This document shows, piece by piece, positions 1 through 23,600 of a DNA stretch of 64,000 bases. The translations under genes were made by a program, and so were the position numbers. The DNA lies in assembly GCA_051294375.1 (NCBI GenBank), contig CM119267.1, positions 10,601,045 to 10,665,044 of the forward strand, read 5' to 3'. How positions within the stretch are numbered: the stretch's first letter is position 1; every line of letters begins with the position of its first letter. Source of the DNA: Paraspadella gotoi. Lineage: Eukaryota > Chaetognatha. Under the pieces are notes generated by a model. The model had not been told where the DNA came from and made no database searches. It saw nothing but the letters and a program-made list of their open reading frames with translations.

Positions 1-303
1 CGAAGTTTGATGTATTAAGAGAAGTTTTTTAATTTTAGAACGTTTTTTTAAAGCCGGATAAATTAGGTTCACACATAAAAAAAAAATATTCAAAATTGTT
101 TATTGTTTTTTTTTATTTATTTATTTTTGTTAAGAAAAAATCCGATTTAAACTTTGAGTCTTCAGATGGAGTTTGATAAAGTTGAAAGCGGCCAACGAAG
201 ATGTTGACGACGACGACGATAACGACGACGACGAAGACGACGACGCAAGACCCCCAAAGGACTTCGAGAAAACTAAAGGGCGGAGACGTAAGATCTAAAA
301 CCC

Positions 304-421
<118 letters not shown>

Positions 422-868
422 TCATTAGTTGGGTAGAATGAACTAAAATTTTACAGTATTCCTTTTATTACGAGAAACTGAATTTAAAAAAATAGTAAAT
501 AATTATTTTAAATAGATCGGTACGGTTAAATGATGTGTCTCGAAGTTCAATCATTACTCTTTAAAATTAATCCTATCAATCAGTCTATGTGAAATTCTGT
601 CGGGAATCTCGGTTGAATCTCACTTAAAATCGACTCTTATTAACATTATTAAGATAATTATTGTTATTTGTTCATAAAAAAAAAAAATTAAACTAAGGCC
701 TTCGAGTAGGCGCCGCTCGCGTCGGTCGCGCCCACGATTTAGTCGACGAGCCACTGCGACTCGAAGTCAAGAGGTCACGTGACTCTGAAACTGGTCGCGG
801 ATGTCTAAGGCGAAGATCGAAACTGACGACATCTTTCCTTCTCCTCCTCTTCCTCTTCCTCCTCCCCC

Positions 869-5062
<4,194 letters not shown>

Positions 5063-5718
5063 GATTGGATTTCCACGTCAACGACGCGCGTATAAGAAAT
5101 AACGACAAATATGACGACAATGACGACGACAACGACGTAATCATAGACTTCAATATTTAAAAGAAGGCGACGATGACGACTGAGACGACAGACAATGACG
5201 TCGTCAGAAACGACGTCCAATCGAATGATTTGGCGGGAAATTATCAACGAATCAACGACGACGCATCTTCGTTCTATATGATGGGATTTGGTTGACGACT
5301 CTAAATTCTAAACCGACGAAGACTCGGTACGATCCTTTGGTTCCGCGAAAGAGTTTGACTCGAGACTTTTAAAAGTCGGAGCGACCTTTTTTCTTGGAGG
5401 TCGCTGACCTCTGTCGGGGATCATGGATGAAGAAATAAGTAAACAACTGTTGCCTCAATTTCCTTGTACAAGAGGGCGGGTATTTCCGCTGACCTGTTAA
5501 CTATTTATTGAAGAATGATAATTTTAAAATGAGGGTTGTCAAAGTAAATACGATTATTTCTTTTTTGTTTCCCCTTCGAGGAAGAATCGATTCAACTCAG
5601 AGGAAGGAACTCGAAGTTTCGAGTCTAAGATTAAGAATTAGTTGGCGGTGAGAAAATTAGACGCAATTTACGATGCATCCGATTGTGAGACCAAAAAAAA
5701 AATATTTAAAAAAATTTT

Positions 5719-5779
<61 letters not shown>

Positions 5780-7244
5780 TTCAAGCACAGGAAAAAACAC
5801 GTCACACACTTGCTCTTTCTCATTAGTTAAAACTTAAAAGTTTTAAAAATAAAATAAATCTAATTAACCCCCCCAAAAAAAAGAATCTTTTCTCTGTTTC
5901 ACATTTAGTTTTACCAAGAAAGACTTCCGGACACTCAAAGGGAGTTGAGAAAGCAAAGGCAAAGACTGGGAGAGCTTTGAGTTTCTGACAGAACATTTTC
6001 TGCTCGTAAAAATCATTTTTACAGCTGGGGATTTTTATAAGAGAATTTTTTATTAAAATCACAATCATTTAAACACGAGAATTTGATTTATTTCAGTTTA
6101 AATTAAACATTTCGATAATTACAAATTTACAAATATAATTACTATTAATACGCCGCGAAATATTTCGTTGAAAGAAGATGTAAGTTTAAAGTTACAATCT
6201 GTCATGTGATAACTCAATAACTCCATTTTCCATTCTCTTTCAACGAAAATTATAATGTATATTTTTTTAATATAATCAACTCTTTCATTAAAGACTTATT
6301 GCACTCGTATTGTCACCGTCGCTTAAATGATAAAAAGCAAATATGTCGCCCGATCTCTGGAAATATTGCTGAGGGCACCCGACGGTTTCCCGTTATTTTT
6401 CTTTTTCGAAAAGAGAGAAAAAAAAAGATTTAAGTTGAAGTTTAATCTTTTTTTTTTCTCTTCTTCGTCCCACGCGTCGAATAAAATATTACTGAGGCGA
6501 GATATAAATGAATTTAAAAGGAGAAAAAAAATAACGAAAAAGCTTTTTCTTTTGAATATTGAGATTATGGCACTATGGTACAGCAAATCTTTGGTAGGCG
6601 GGGTTTTTTTGGTGGGGGGCGGGGGAATAACTTTGGAAGGTAAGGTGCTTTTCTTTGGAGAGGAATTTTGATGGGGTGAGGAAATCGGGAAAGGGATATG
6701 GAAAGAAGTCGGGGAAGGAGAAAGTACGAAAGGAGAGTATAAGGTAAAAAGATTAAAAGAAAGAAAGGAAGTGGCAGAGTAAGGAAGGAAGAAAAAGGAA
6801 AGGAAAATAATCTTTAAAAAATGGGGAGGAAGTGAAGGGAAAAGATAGGAGTAAGTTAAAGAATTTAAAGGTAAGAATTAATTTTAAAAGACCAGAAAAC
6901 GTTCGTGGAAAGTCGCTCGCTCGCAAATAATCAGTTTCGATGGAGAAATCGAGTTTTTCAAACTGAAAATCGAAACTTGGAAGGCGACGAGTTTTTCGTT
7001 TGGGGGGGAGTGGGGGGGGACCCAGAATCGTGCAGCGACGAAGTTCGAAGTTCGATGGGGAATTCGACTCCAGTTGGAAGAAGGTAGGAGAGTTGGTGGA
7101 GCGGGAGATGAGGAGTGGAGAACGGGAAGATGAGCGAGCGCGGGCCTAACTTCGCTCCATCGACCCAATTATGCGAGAACACGAGGAACGAACGAAAGAG
7201 GACAACAACAATGACAGGGGCTTTCTCTGTCTGTCTCCGTTCGT
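5063..7244. other. Intergenic, AT-rich and low-complexity
   Basis: No supported gene. It contains a (CT)n array at 5725-5779, purine-rich stretches (about 6660-6850) and poly-A/T runs. GAC-type trinucleotide runs around 5100-5220 generate false open frames. It separates the coiled-coil gene (5' end at 5062) from the 3' end of the DOMON-b561 gene. Confidence 0.6.
5725..5779. repeat. (CT)n microsatellite
   Basis: CT array with a single TTT interruption, in intergenic DNA. Confidence 0.95.
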
Positions 7245-7252
7245 GTCTCTCT

Positions 7253-7335
<83 letters not shown>
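7245..7335. repeat. (CT)n microsatellite in the DOMON-b561 3' flank
   Basis: CT array, interrupted twice, beginning about 46 nt after the stop codon of the DOMON-b561 gene. It would be a GA run in its 3' UTR. Confidence 0.95.
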
Positions 7336-7339
<4 letters not shown>

Positions 7340-7380
7340 CCCCCGCTCCAATCTCTCGTCGTTTTTTTTCCCGCGACGCG

Positions 7381-11907
<4,527 letters not shown>

Positions 11908-12806
11908 TCAACTTCCGGTTTTTCTTTTTCTTTTTTTTTTCTTCTTCTTTTTATTAGAATTCGTTGATTTTTTTATCGGTTTTTGGTGTTTGACTCGCGG
12001 TTCACCGTCGTTTCACAGATGAACTTCCCGTGACCCCGAAGCAACATTCACTGCAGGACAAAAAAATAAAAAAGTTACGGATTTTTTTACATTTTTTTTT
12101 CTCCTAACTAGGAATATGAAAAATGGTAACGAAACAAAATCTTAAGACGTTTTTTCTCCTCTGGCGATTACTCTAAATTTAATAAAGTTTCCGTTTTCTT
12201 CGTTAGAATTTATGATTTTACAAGTGAAGGATTGATTTACATTTATCATTAAATTTTGAATTTTTTTTCTTGTAAAAAACCGCGAAATCTTAAAAATAAA
12301 AACCTAGAATCAGCTCACGAGGGATACAGTCACGCGTTTTAGCCCTTCCCTAATTGTGGTCCGAGGCAAAAATCCTTCCTCGTTATTCAAATGCGTTTCT
12401 TATCATCAAAAAAAAAGAAGTTTGAATTCAAAGCCGAAGATAACGAATCTTCTGAACCTCGCGAATGTAGGAAATCCATTAAAACATTTCCAACTTTTGC
12501 CTCATTTTAATTACGACGAATTTTTTTTCTTAGTAGGTTTAGATTAACTTCGGTTTAATCAAGAGTCAAGGTTAGATTGATTAGATTATCAATCGGGCAT
12601 TTTTGTTTGTCAAACCGATGTCTTTTGAACAGTAGTTTTTTTGAGAGTTGTAGTAGTAAGACTTTTTTGAACGCGAGTGCAATGAAAAAAAAAACGAAAG
12701 AAAACGCAGTAAACGATTCAAACTCCGCGTTTTATATCGCAATAACCGTGTCTAACAAGTATGAATTTTATCATCATCATCACCATCAAAAACGAGCTTT
12801 CAGAGA

Positions 12807-12906
<100 letters not shown>

Positions 12907-14157
12907 AAAAAAAATAGAAAGCAGTCGGTTTTTTCCTGACAGAATGAATTTTTTTTTTAAACTGAAATCGAAGGGGGTGAATATCTATAGGTCGTAGTTT
13001 TTGATGCAATATATTAGTCTTGAAGTTTCGCACATTATTTATGACTTGGCGTGTATCGCCTTTGCCCCCGACGTTGGAACGCGAGACCGAGAATCCAAAT
13101 TGAATAAGTGAGACTCGTATCGCTTGTCACTTATCACCCGACGCCAGCGAGTGACTTTACACGATGCGGCCATTCATTTTATATTTCGTTAAGAAGTCTT
13201 TTTTTTTTACAGAAACATTGTATTCGTCATTTTTGATGAATTAATAATTAATTCAAAATAGAATTAAAAAAAACGATTAATTTTGTTAGGCTCCTTTGAT
13301 GTAACATATGAGGAAAACCTTTTCGTCAAATAACGAGACGAGAATACTCTCTGTTTACAATTACAATGGATGTCACTGTATCAGCGGTTTCAGAAATCTC
13401 CAATTCTGGATTTTGAAATTATATTTTAAAAATTCAAAAAATTTACTCAGCGTTTTTTGGCTATCTCTGTATTTTACAATTAATAATATGTAGTTCTTAG
13501 TAAATACGAGTCAGGGAACAAAGTCAGTAGCAGCGGCTTTCCGTTTTACCCAATTCAAGTTAAAACAAATAACTCGATAAAAAAACATAGATTTTTCTAC
13601 TGCCGCATCGGCGACCTCTCGCGGTTGAATAAATAACTTAAGTTAAAATAAATACACTTTTTATTTCCATAGCAAAATTCCGCTCGGAGGTTCGATGCTG
13701 CACAAGATATTTACACTGTCGGTTGACAGCGCTATCAGTCGCCCAGTGTTTGCTTTGGCGAGAGTCGTTCAGTATCCTTTATTTATTCGGGTTGTTTATG
13801 TCATTGTTTAGGAACTCTCTCGATGTTCTTTTCTTTTTAGATGATAATATATCCGTGAATCAACCTCTTTTTATGAATTTATTTTCTTGGCTTTTTTCAG
13901 ACACTTTTGTTTATATTCGCAGTTGTTCATTTTTTTTTCTCAGCGAGAAAGCAGAGGATATAACCTTTTCGACTTAAATGTGCGAAAAAAAAGTTGAAAT
14001 CTCGTTAATATTTTTTAAATTTTGTTTAAACGTTCTATTCAGATATATTTTTTTTAATTTTAGCTTAAAACCATGATAAAAAAAACTGTTTTTTCGGTCA
14101 AACAGCGTGTTGTTGAAATTCCGTATCCCGGAGCAAAAAGCCAAGGTAAAAATTTTC

Positions 14158-14163
<6 letters not shown>

Positions 14164-14245
<82 letters not shown>

Positions 14246-14295
14246 CAGAAATTTTCAGAAAAAAGAGAGTAAAAAGAGAGAGAGAGAGAGAGGAG

Positions 14296-14335
<40 letters not shown>
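14164..14335. repeat. (GA)n microsatellite, compound
   Basis: GA arrays at 14164-14240 and 14275-14335 separated by a short partly duplicated ATTTTCAGAA segment. A (GAC)n run follows at about 14384-14413. Confidence 0.95.
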
Positions 14336-14337
<2 letters not shown>

Positions 14338-16202
14338 AGCCCAACTCGCTTCCCTCGAGTTCAAAACTCAAACATCCGAAGTAGGCGACGACGACGACGA
14401 CGACGACGACGACCAAACTATTAGTTGTGGTGGTAGACAGAGATCCCGTCAAAGTGAAATGTTCTCAAATATTTTTAAAAATTGTTTTAAAAAATGGACA
14501 AAAATAATAATCAAATGATGATAGAAGTTCATAGACAGAATGGTATAGTATTTATCAATAATCTGGTGCCATTATAGAAAATTCGTCAAGGGTTTAAAAA
14601 AATTTATAAAAATAAAAATAATTTGAAATATGAAAAAAATTAAAGCAGGAAAAAGGTTTGATAGATAGAGTGTTTGATATGAAAACATTATAAATATATA
14701 TAAATATGAACATTAAATATATATGAATTTGACATATATATATTTGAAAATAAAAATGATTTTTAAAAAAATGAAAGCATGAAAAAGGTAAAAAAAGCCA
14801 TAATATTTTTCCGCGATGAACACAACGATTTTATGTGGCGAATCCGATGGGGAGAGCGAGCGAGCGAGAGAGATAGAGAGAGAGAGAGAAAAACGAGAAA
14901 ACAGGAAGGGATTTCAACCGGAAGTAGCATTAAGCGAGTCTCTTTCGTCCACATTAGCGGAGTCCTTTTACGCAACGCGAGTCTAGCCAAGTTTAGTTGC
15001 AAAAAATCGCCAGGGAAAGAAATTCAGATGACGAGGACGACGACCAACGTAGCGATGAGGAAGACGATGACGATGACGACGATGATCGCAAAGGAAAAAA
15101 GAAATCTCGAGCTCGTCCGCCTCTCCGGCATTCACTCAGTGGGATCCCTGTTTTCCTCTTCCTCTTCCTCCTCTTCATTTCTCTCTCTCTCTTTCTCTTT
15201 TTATTTTTCTCTCTCTATCTCACATAATCTTGAGAATGCCTCACTTTTTCGCCCCTTTTTGTAGCGGAAATTAGTCACGGTCTTCAATAGGATTTTCTAT
15301 ATTTCTCAAAAAAAATATTTAAGGATTATCATTTTTTTTTCTCTCGGATAAATATAACTGTATTCTCTCGTGTTATTTTTCAGGCCTCCCTTCACCCACT
15401 CTTCTTCGCCTCCTCTTCCTCCTCCTCCTCCGCTTCTCCCCTTGCTCTTCCTCCTTCTCCCCCTCCTCCTCATTTGTAACCGCACAAGTGTTCCCCCGCG
15501 GCGCCGAATAGAAATTCCTCGAATTTTGGATGTGATTCAGTTGTGTCATTCTGCTTCATCCCATTGTGAGATGCGATTATGTCAGTCTGGTCGACTACAG
15601 TTCCCTTTGTCTATTTCCATTTATGATTTATTACATCGCTCGTTCGGTTGACTAATTTATCTTCATTTATCATCCTCACATATTCCTTTGAAATCTTTTT
15701 TTTTATTCAATTATTTGTTTGCGTGGATGTATCGAATAAAGCTTTTTTTTTCTTAATTTCGTGATCACATATACTCGAAGAAAAGTTTGATCGGGAGAAA
15801 ATTGTTCCTTTCATCAAAAACCTTTTTTTTAGAATATTTTAAGATAAAGATTCTGGATTATAAGCATTTACATTCGTGATGTTTGTTTATTTTGACACAT
15901 TTTTTTGTTTTGTTCTGTTTTCACAAATCTTTCGCATTCGCGTCATTTTTTTTTTCGTTTTCTGCAAAGTTTTTTTTCCTTCAATTGCAGGTTCACGAAA
16001 TTGTGAAAATGGTTTCTATCCTCGGAAATGTAGCCTCGGCTCCTCAACTTGTAAATATTAATTTGCAATCACACGCTAGACTCCTCCCCCCCCCCAAACT
16101 CTTTCGGCCAATTTTCTCGCTTGAGAATCAGAGTCGAAGATTCGACGATAAACGAGGCCACAATTCGTTGCCGACCAGATTTTTCAGATTTCGCTTTTCA
16201 AC

Positions 16203-16204
<2 letters not shown>

Positions 16205-16258
<54 letters not shown>
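16205..16258. repeat. (GA)n microsatellite
   Basis: Perfect GA array in intergenic DNA. Confidence 0.95.
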
Positions 16259-16263
<5 letters not shown>

Positions 16264-16982
16264 AGAAAGATGCAATCTTAGCCAAGATTATAAATAGATA
16301 AACTGAACAATAGAAGGCCATTCACTCCGGCAAAGGCTTTTTTTAAACTTTTTTCACAAACGCTGATTGTGAATCGAAAAAAAACGACGTCGTCGTCATC
16401 GTCGTCGTTTTCTCCGATGATGATTTCGAGAGTTGAGTCACGGACGACAACAACAACAACACCGACGGGCCTTAATAATTTTCTTTTTTGAGTCACGTTA
16501 CGAGCTCTTTTTTTTTCGAACGACTGTTGGGCGAGGCCTCTTTTTTCATTTTTTTATATACATAAATTACTTCGCCTTCTCAAAAAAAAAAAAAAAGAAC
16601 GTGGGATGCTCCGATTGTCTTTTCTCGAATAAATCATATAGATTTTCGGGCGCCGTCGTCGTCGGTCGGGAAGGGGCCTCCGGTTGTTATTGTCGCTCGT
16701 GATTATGTTTGGTTCTTGTCGGCGACCAAGTGGTCTTAAGGGATGGCGCCAGATTAGCGCCACCTTGCTTAGTTAACGCTGGTTTGCGATGAGCATCGTC
16801 GTGGTCGGAATCGCGATTGAGGCGTGGTCACCCCGCTTCGTCATCATCAGATTGTCGTCGTCGTCGTCGTCGTTTGTAGATATGAAATCGTCGTCGCGTC
16901 GGTTAATTTGGTGGTCGTCATTTCGTCGTCGTCCTCTTATCCGTTTTCATCATCGTCGCCATTGCCGGTTATATATTTTTTT

Positions 16983-16986
<4 letters not shown>

Positions 16987-17071
<85 letters not shown>

Positions 17072-17079
17072 GAGAGAGA
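16987..17079. repeat. (GA)n microsatellite
   Basis: GA array with three small interruptions in intergenic DNA. Confidence 0.95.
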
Positions 17080-20025
17080 AAGAGCTTAAATAAAAACTGC
17101 AGAAGTAATGAAGCTGACGTTTAAAGGTTTGTGAAGTTTATCAATCAAAATTCACAAAATTACGTCTGTAAATATTGAACGTTTGGGTTTTAAAATTTCA
17201 AAACACGTCAGTGAGTCGGCGAACCGGGATGAACTTCGACCAGCGTCGACCAATGCCGGCCAGTGTCGGCAAGCATCGGCAAGCATCGACGTCGATAAGC
17301 TTCAAAACTCGAGGAAAAACTTAAAACTTATTCCGCGTCAGAGATCATTTGCACGATTTTTTTTCCGATTCCAGGACCCGAATCTACACTCAAACTTCTC
17401 TTTTATCTCACAGGGTCAAAGGTTTCCAAAATACTGCGCCAAAATTAGGTGTTTCATGGGAGCTTTGAGAATTCGCGAAACCCTTTGTTTGTTAAAGCGA
17501 AAAAATAAATACTACTTGATTTTGTAATTAAAAATTTAGTCGCTAAAACCATCATCGAGGTTTTTTTAGTTTTTACTTGATGAACTCATGAAATTAAATA
17601 CTTGAGATGATGAAGTTTATCTTCGGGAGGACGAATCCAACAGTATGAATAATAATATGTTGTATGTATGTATTTGTAAGTATTTGTATGTATTTGTATA
17701 AAAAATGCTTTAAAACTACACACACAATTTTTTTTTCAATCCCCAACTGACGCCGATGCCAAATTCACTTTTCCCAATTTTTTTTCTCTTCACTAAAAAA
17801 AAATGTTTTAATTGACGGAATGTTTACAAAAAAATAAATCTGAGAAGATGTAGGAAAAAAACTTGTGTTTTCAGAAATGCTCAAATATTCGGGGTGGTTC
17901 TAATTTCAGGGAAAAAGGAGGGGGGGGAATTGAGAAAAAAAAATAATTCAATTTTTTTTCAACTATTCAATAACGATTCTCAAAGGTTTACTAAATTACT
18001 TATCTTCAGTTAGTCTTCTTTTTTCATAAAATAAAATTTTTAAAGCAATGCGGGGGGAAAAAAGTTTTCTAAATTATTATCAAGGGTTTGACTCCCTGAT
18101 TCATGGATTGAGAAGGGACTTGACTCAAGACTCAGGGATTTAAACTTTCTCCTCCATTCTGCAGGAAGGGAGATGTGAGGAAATTGAATAGGGAGGGAGT
18201 AAAGCAACTCACCCACTTGGCAGCTACAATAACAAAGCGATGATAATCCATAAAGAATAAAGCCAAAGATCGAAGAAGACGATTTACAACGATAAACAAC
18301 TAAAGCAGCGGAAGGCAGCATTGGCAGTTTCTGCAGCGTCTGCAGCGGAAGCGAAAATACTATTACTCGGTCGCAACTGGCAAACTTCGCATCTGGACGA
18401 AGATTCGGAAGGCCCTACCGAGAGGCCGACACAACGTAATGCGAATTTCCGGCGTTTGATTTAATTTTGTGAGTGAGGAGCGGCTTTGAAGAGGCCACCG
18501 GACTGGCCAATGGCCATCAGGGAAAGGCCAAAGAACAGGCCCCTTCGTTTTGCGCCATTCGTTTCGGAATCGAGCAAAAATTTTCGGAAAATTAAGTTCG
18601 ATATTTATCTTTGTTATTTTCTCTTCTTTTTTCTTTGTAATTTTTTTTTTTTCATTTTCAAATTCAGTTTTTGCCAAATCGTTTTTTGAATTGTGTTTTT
18701 TTATGCGAAGCGAATTTTGGATTAAAGAAATCCTTTATCCGGTCGAGATTTCGAGAGAGATTGCGAACCCCTTTGGAGATTACAACCTCGGTGTGAAGAA
18801 GACTCGCTTAAACGTGAAATGTAGACAAAAAACTGAAATAAATATATACATTTGAATTTCGATGGAGAAAAAAGGTCAATCCTCCAATCAAGCAGCCAAC
18901 CAAGCTTTTGGATTTGCCAAGCGGCCACCTGCGACCTCGGATCTCGTTCATTTTTTTTTACGAGAATTTTTGTCCTACTTTTTTTTTCAAACTTTTTGTC
19001 TTTTGTTGAATCCATTTTCCATCATAATTTATTCACGATTCCATCTCTCATCGCAGATGGTCGTTGTTGTCACTGTCAAAAGTCCCGATCTCGATTCGTT
19101 CCATCTTTGTCGAGTGAACAACGTTGTGCTAAGCCAATGTCGCACGGCGCCTTATAGGTTATAGGTTTCTTAATCCCAAGAAAGGTCGTTCTTGTCGCCG
19201 GTCAGTCCAAGATGTCATTCTTGACTTGAGATAGACATCGTCGTCGTCGTCATCGTCGTCGTAGGTCCCGCGAACCTCTTCCGACTTTTCGACACCGAAA
19301 GATCAGCGTGAGATTGTCGGTCACGAAAAAAAAAGCGTGTCGACAGATTGTCGGGCTGAGGAGACTTTAATCAGACAAACGCCTTGGTTCAGGCAGAGGT
19401 GAATCTGTCGGGCGACGTTCATATTTCCGTAAAAATATTTGATTTCGGCACTTGCAATTTCTAACTAAACATTTATAACTTTTCGTAATTCTCAACATAT
19501 ACGCATCGTTTAACAAGGGAATTTTTTTACGACATAACTGATGGGCTTATTATCTGATAAGCTGAAATATTAATCATGATTGAGCAAGGGTTTCGTAGTT
19601 TATATAGAGTACCAGAAAAATTAGGTTTTAGTTTTTTCCTTCGGAGAATAAAAACACACACAAAAATAAGTATTTAAAAAAGAAAAAGAGAAGAGGATTA
19701 GCGATGAGGCGCTCAAAATGTTTTTTTGTCTGTTTGATCTCGGATTTAATTTTTTTTTCCTCTTTTAGACAAAAACAAACACTGGAGTTATAAAAAAAAG
19801 AGAGGAGAAAAAGAAAAAGAAAAGAAAGAAGGAAATGTAGAAAGTTTAGAATCTCTTAGGTGAACCCGAGCTTAAGTTTTTTTTTTTAGTTCTCTCCCTT
19901 AATTTCCTTCTCGGATTCCGTCTGCCTTTTTTTCTCCCCCTTTATTTTTTGCTGTAGGCGATTTAATTCATTAAAGCAGCTTTTTTTTGGACGAAGAAGT
20001 GGGAAGCCACGTAAGAAGCGCCAGA

Positions 20026-20074
20026 AGGGAGGGAGGGAGGGAGGGAGGGAGGGAGAGAGAGAGAGAGAGAGAGA
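20026..20074. repeat. (GGGA)n-(GA)n compound microsatellite
   Basis: Tetranucleotide GGGA units merge into a GA run, a typical compound array. Confidence 0.93.
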
Positions 20075-20615
20075 TGGAAATGTAGTGAGGTAGTCCTTAT
20101 GAGAAAACCGATTTTTTTTTCTTCCATCGATTTTTTCTTTCATTTGGAATCAAGGAATTTGAGATTTCACTGCGAAACGAATCCAAAAAATCTCGCGAAA
20201 ATTTGAGAAATCGATGTCAGTCTCGCACGTCGATCGAGAAAGGAGATTCAGAATAAACTTAAATAACATTTATAGATTGTTAGAAGAGGGGAAATAACGT
20301 TCGGGCATACGAATGGCTTTGTTAGCCAATCGCAGTTCAGTTCATAGTTAACGGATTTGTTAAAATTAAATTTCCCTCAGCAGCGTCGCACATAAATAAC
20401 AAAAATCTTGTCGATCAAAGAACGATTTATTCCAGACGTAACATAAAATTATAATAATAATAAAACCAACCAATAATAATAATAACACCAACGGACCAAC
20501 AGACAAAATTTGATTAATTGACAATGCAAAAAAAAAAACCTTTAAAAATCCAAAAGGTTAACACTTAAACTTGTTAAAAGCATGAGATGACGCCATCTTT
20601 CCATTAACGACGAAA

Positions 20616-23600
20616 TCAAACGTCGACGGAAGCGTTGCATTTGTCTGGACTCATGTAGTAGTAAGCGACGCCATCGTCCGAGACGATGCCATCGTTTCTC
20701 TCTTCGATGGTCGACTTCATGGACTCGAAATCTGCCATCAGTTCCTCGTGGGCGTCCGGAAGTTGATCCTAAACGAATGCGTAAAGTCAGGGGAGGCAAC
20801 GGAGAAAAGAGTGAAACGAAACAATGTTTTTTTTTTCAAAATGGTAATTGCAATTAAGACATTAAGACATTAAGACATTTAAGACCTTAAGACAAATACG
20901 CATTCGAGAAATTTGGCAATTTTTTTCATACATATTTATTTATGAATATTATCCTAGCAGTTGCCATTTTTTCCAACCTGTAGCGAAGTGACGTTCATAA
21001 GAGGTAAGTCCGCCTCGGGGGCAAGAGTGTGCATGACCAAGCATTGGACAACCCTGTTGATGAAGTTGGGCAAGGATCCTTCCACGTCCTCCATCTCCAG
21101 CTCCTCATCCTCGGCCGGCATTGGCAACTGCGGCATGAAAAATAGTTAATTAATTAATTTAATTTTAATTTTAACCTAAGTCTGTAATTAAAGCTTTTTT
21201 ACAAACCTTGAGCGAGAAAGGCTTATTGGGAACATAGCCGTAGCAGTCCAACTGCCCGTCGTTTTGCGCCGAGTGAAAGGCGGACGCTTGGAAGATGATC
21301 GCGGTCAACATCTCCGTCAGCGCCTCTTTGGAATCGATCTTCACCGCTTCCCAATTCTTGCCCGTTTTATCCGGATTTTTCGTTCTGAGCAACGAGTTGG
21401 GGATGAATTTTTTTTTTTTTTTTTTTTAAATTTTGTAATTGGTATTTTGAAATCTAGACACCTGAAGGTGCTCAAGTTTCCTTTGAGCGGATCGGCAATG
21501 TCCGAGACGAACTGTTGGAGGCGCTCGTCTTCAGCGACCCCCTCGTCCTCGTCGTAGGTGGCGTCGACGGCGGCGGCGGCGTACCTGAAGCGTACGATTG
21601 CCAATCGAGTTCAGTCGAATCTTCTCTCGGGGGCAAAGAGAAATAAAAAAGATTTGCCTTTAAACTGCGTTCTTACTTGTTGAGAGATTCCCACAGCAAG
21701 AAGCCATCGTCCCTGTAGTAAAATCCCCGGAATCCGTCGTCGTCCGCGGACGTCGCGAAGCCGCGTTTGGCGATGCTGCGCGGGAAGCAGAAGTCGTCGA
21801 AGTCGACGCGGGAAAATGAGACGTTGGCCAATGAGATGCCGCCCTCGCGGCCTTGAATGTGGCGAGGGGGTTAGGGACGAGAACAAAAGAACGTGACACA
21901 AAAAGAATCCTTTAAATATGATTATGATCCAAATAAACTAAAGATCATTGTTCAAAGTCTCGTTCACCCATTCATCCCGGAGTCAAGATCAAAAGATATC
22001 CATGAAGCGGGCCGACGAATAACGAAATCTCACCGGCGGAAAGATTATCCACGAGAGAGATGGCCTCCCCGATAAGCAGCTGCCTGGCGGCCCAATTCAC
22101 CCCCACCACGTTGTCGAGGTGTGGTTCGAGCATCTTGAGGATTGTTGCGTTCTCGAAGATGTCCTCGTCCAGTTCGAACTTCCAGTTGTGGAAAGCGATG
22201 GCCACGGGTTCCAGCCCCAAGTGAGACATTCCCAAGTGGTTAACGAACTGCATCACCTGATTAACGGCCGTGAAAAAAGGTTGTCAATCTAAGGGGTGAA
22301 GTGACTTAAGTAATGATTTACCATTCACTATGAAGAAAATTAATTTCAAGTTTCTTTAACCTGAGCGTCAGCGCTCTGCACCAACATCTTGGCGTAGAGC
22401 CACTTGACCGACGGGGATTCCGGAGTGAAGATTTGGTTGGGCTTGTCTTTGAACCTTGTCAACTGAATCCCTAAGACGCGGAGGTTGTGTCCGCTTGGGA
22501 AGTCTTCGTCGCAACTTTTTCGATTAGAGAGACATTCATTAAAATTATGAACAAAAAAATGAATTGATGATTTTCTCACCTGTGTAACAAAACTATGGGC
22601 GCATAAAAAATCAACTGTGGATGAGAAGCGCTGCGGTAAAAACCTTCTTTTTCTGGTTTTTTGCCCGGAATCTTCGAGAGAATTTCATAATCTGCGATAA
22701 GCAGACGTTTTTCTTCGATGATATCCGCCACAGAAGTTTCATTTTCGTCCAACGATTTCAGAGCTCTCATTTCCTTCAAGGAAAATGTAATTTTTCTTCA
22801 TAAACTGTTCAAAATATGTATCATTGATATCATTGTTAGCACTCATCACGCGCAGAGGCTGTACCTCCATGCTCCAACTGAAGAACTTACCTTTGGAACC
22901 TCATTCAATTCCTGAACGACTTTCACTTGAAATGGATTGACGCCCTGAAAAAACTGTCGGCAAAACTCTGCGTCGTCTTGCCAAGAAGAGGAGAGCTTCT
23001 CCACGGAGGGGGGCATCGGGACATAGTCGGGGTTGAATACGGCCGTCCACTCGTCCTCCAAGCGGTCGTTATGACCGGAGAGGCCGTAGATGAAGTTCAA
23101 CTGGCGCGAGACCATACGCGCCCAATATTTGGGCTTGAGCATGCGGTCGATGGGCATGATTTTGGCCGAGCCTTGGATCAATTTCATTTTTATGTACTTC
23201 AATTAATTGAGCTCTTTAACTTTCTCATCGAAACGTCAGCAAATCACCTTTTATGACTTACCCGGTATTCCCGTCAAATCCACTCCGTTAAACTTGGTCA
23301 GAGTGTACTCGACCTTGCGGTAAGGCTCTTCCACGAAGTTCATCATAGCCGACTGCAGCTGCTGCTTCAGCGACTCCATGTTGCTGACGTACCTCAGTGC
23401 CTGTTGCTGTTTCTCCATCAAGGCCACCGTGGTGATACTAGTCACGGCAACGCCGTCGTTCAAAGTGAAGTCTGGAACAAACGGAAAAATTCAATTCGTA
23501 TACGGAACTTAACTACAGTAAACGAAAACAGTTAAATTGTAACCCAGATTGAATTCGAGCACAGCTCCTTCCACGTTGCCCTCTTTGGCCAAAACGCGGA

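Noticed and set aside
14997-15227. Plus-strand acidic frame with poly-Asp and a basic patch (about 15016-15150)
   Set aside because: It has a possible acceptor but no partner exon, and poly-Asp comes from GAC repeats. It might be one exon of an unseen gene.
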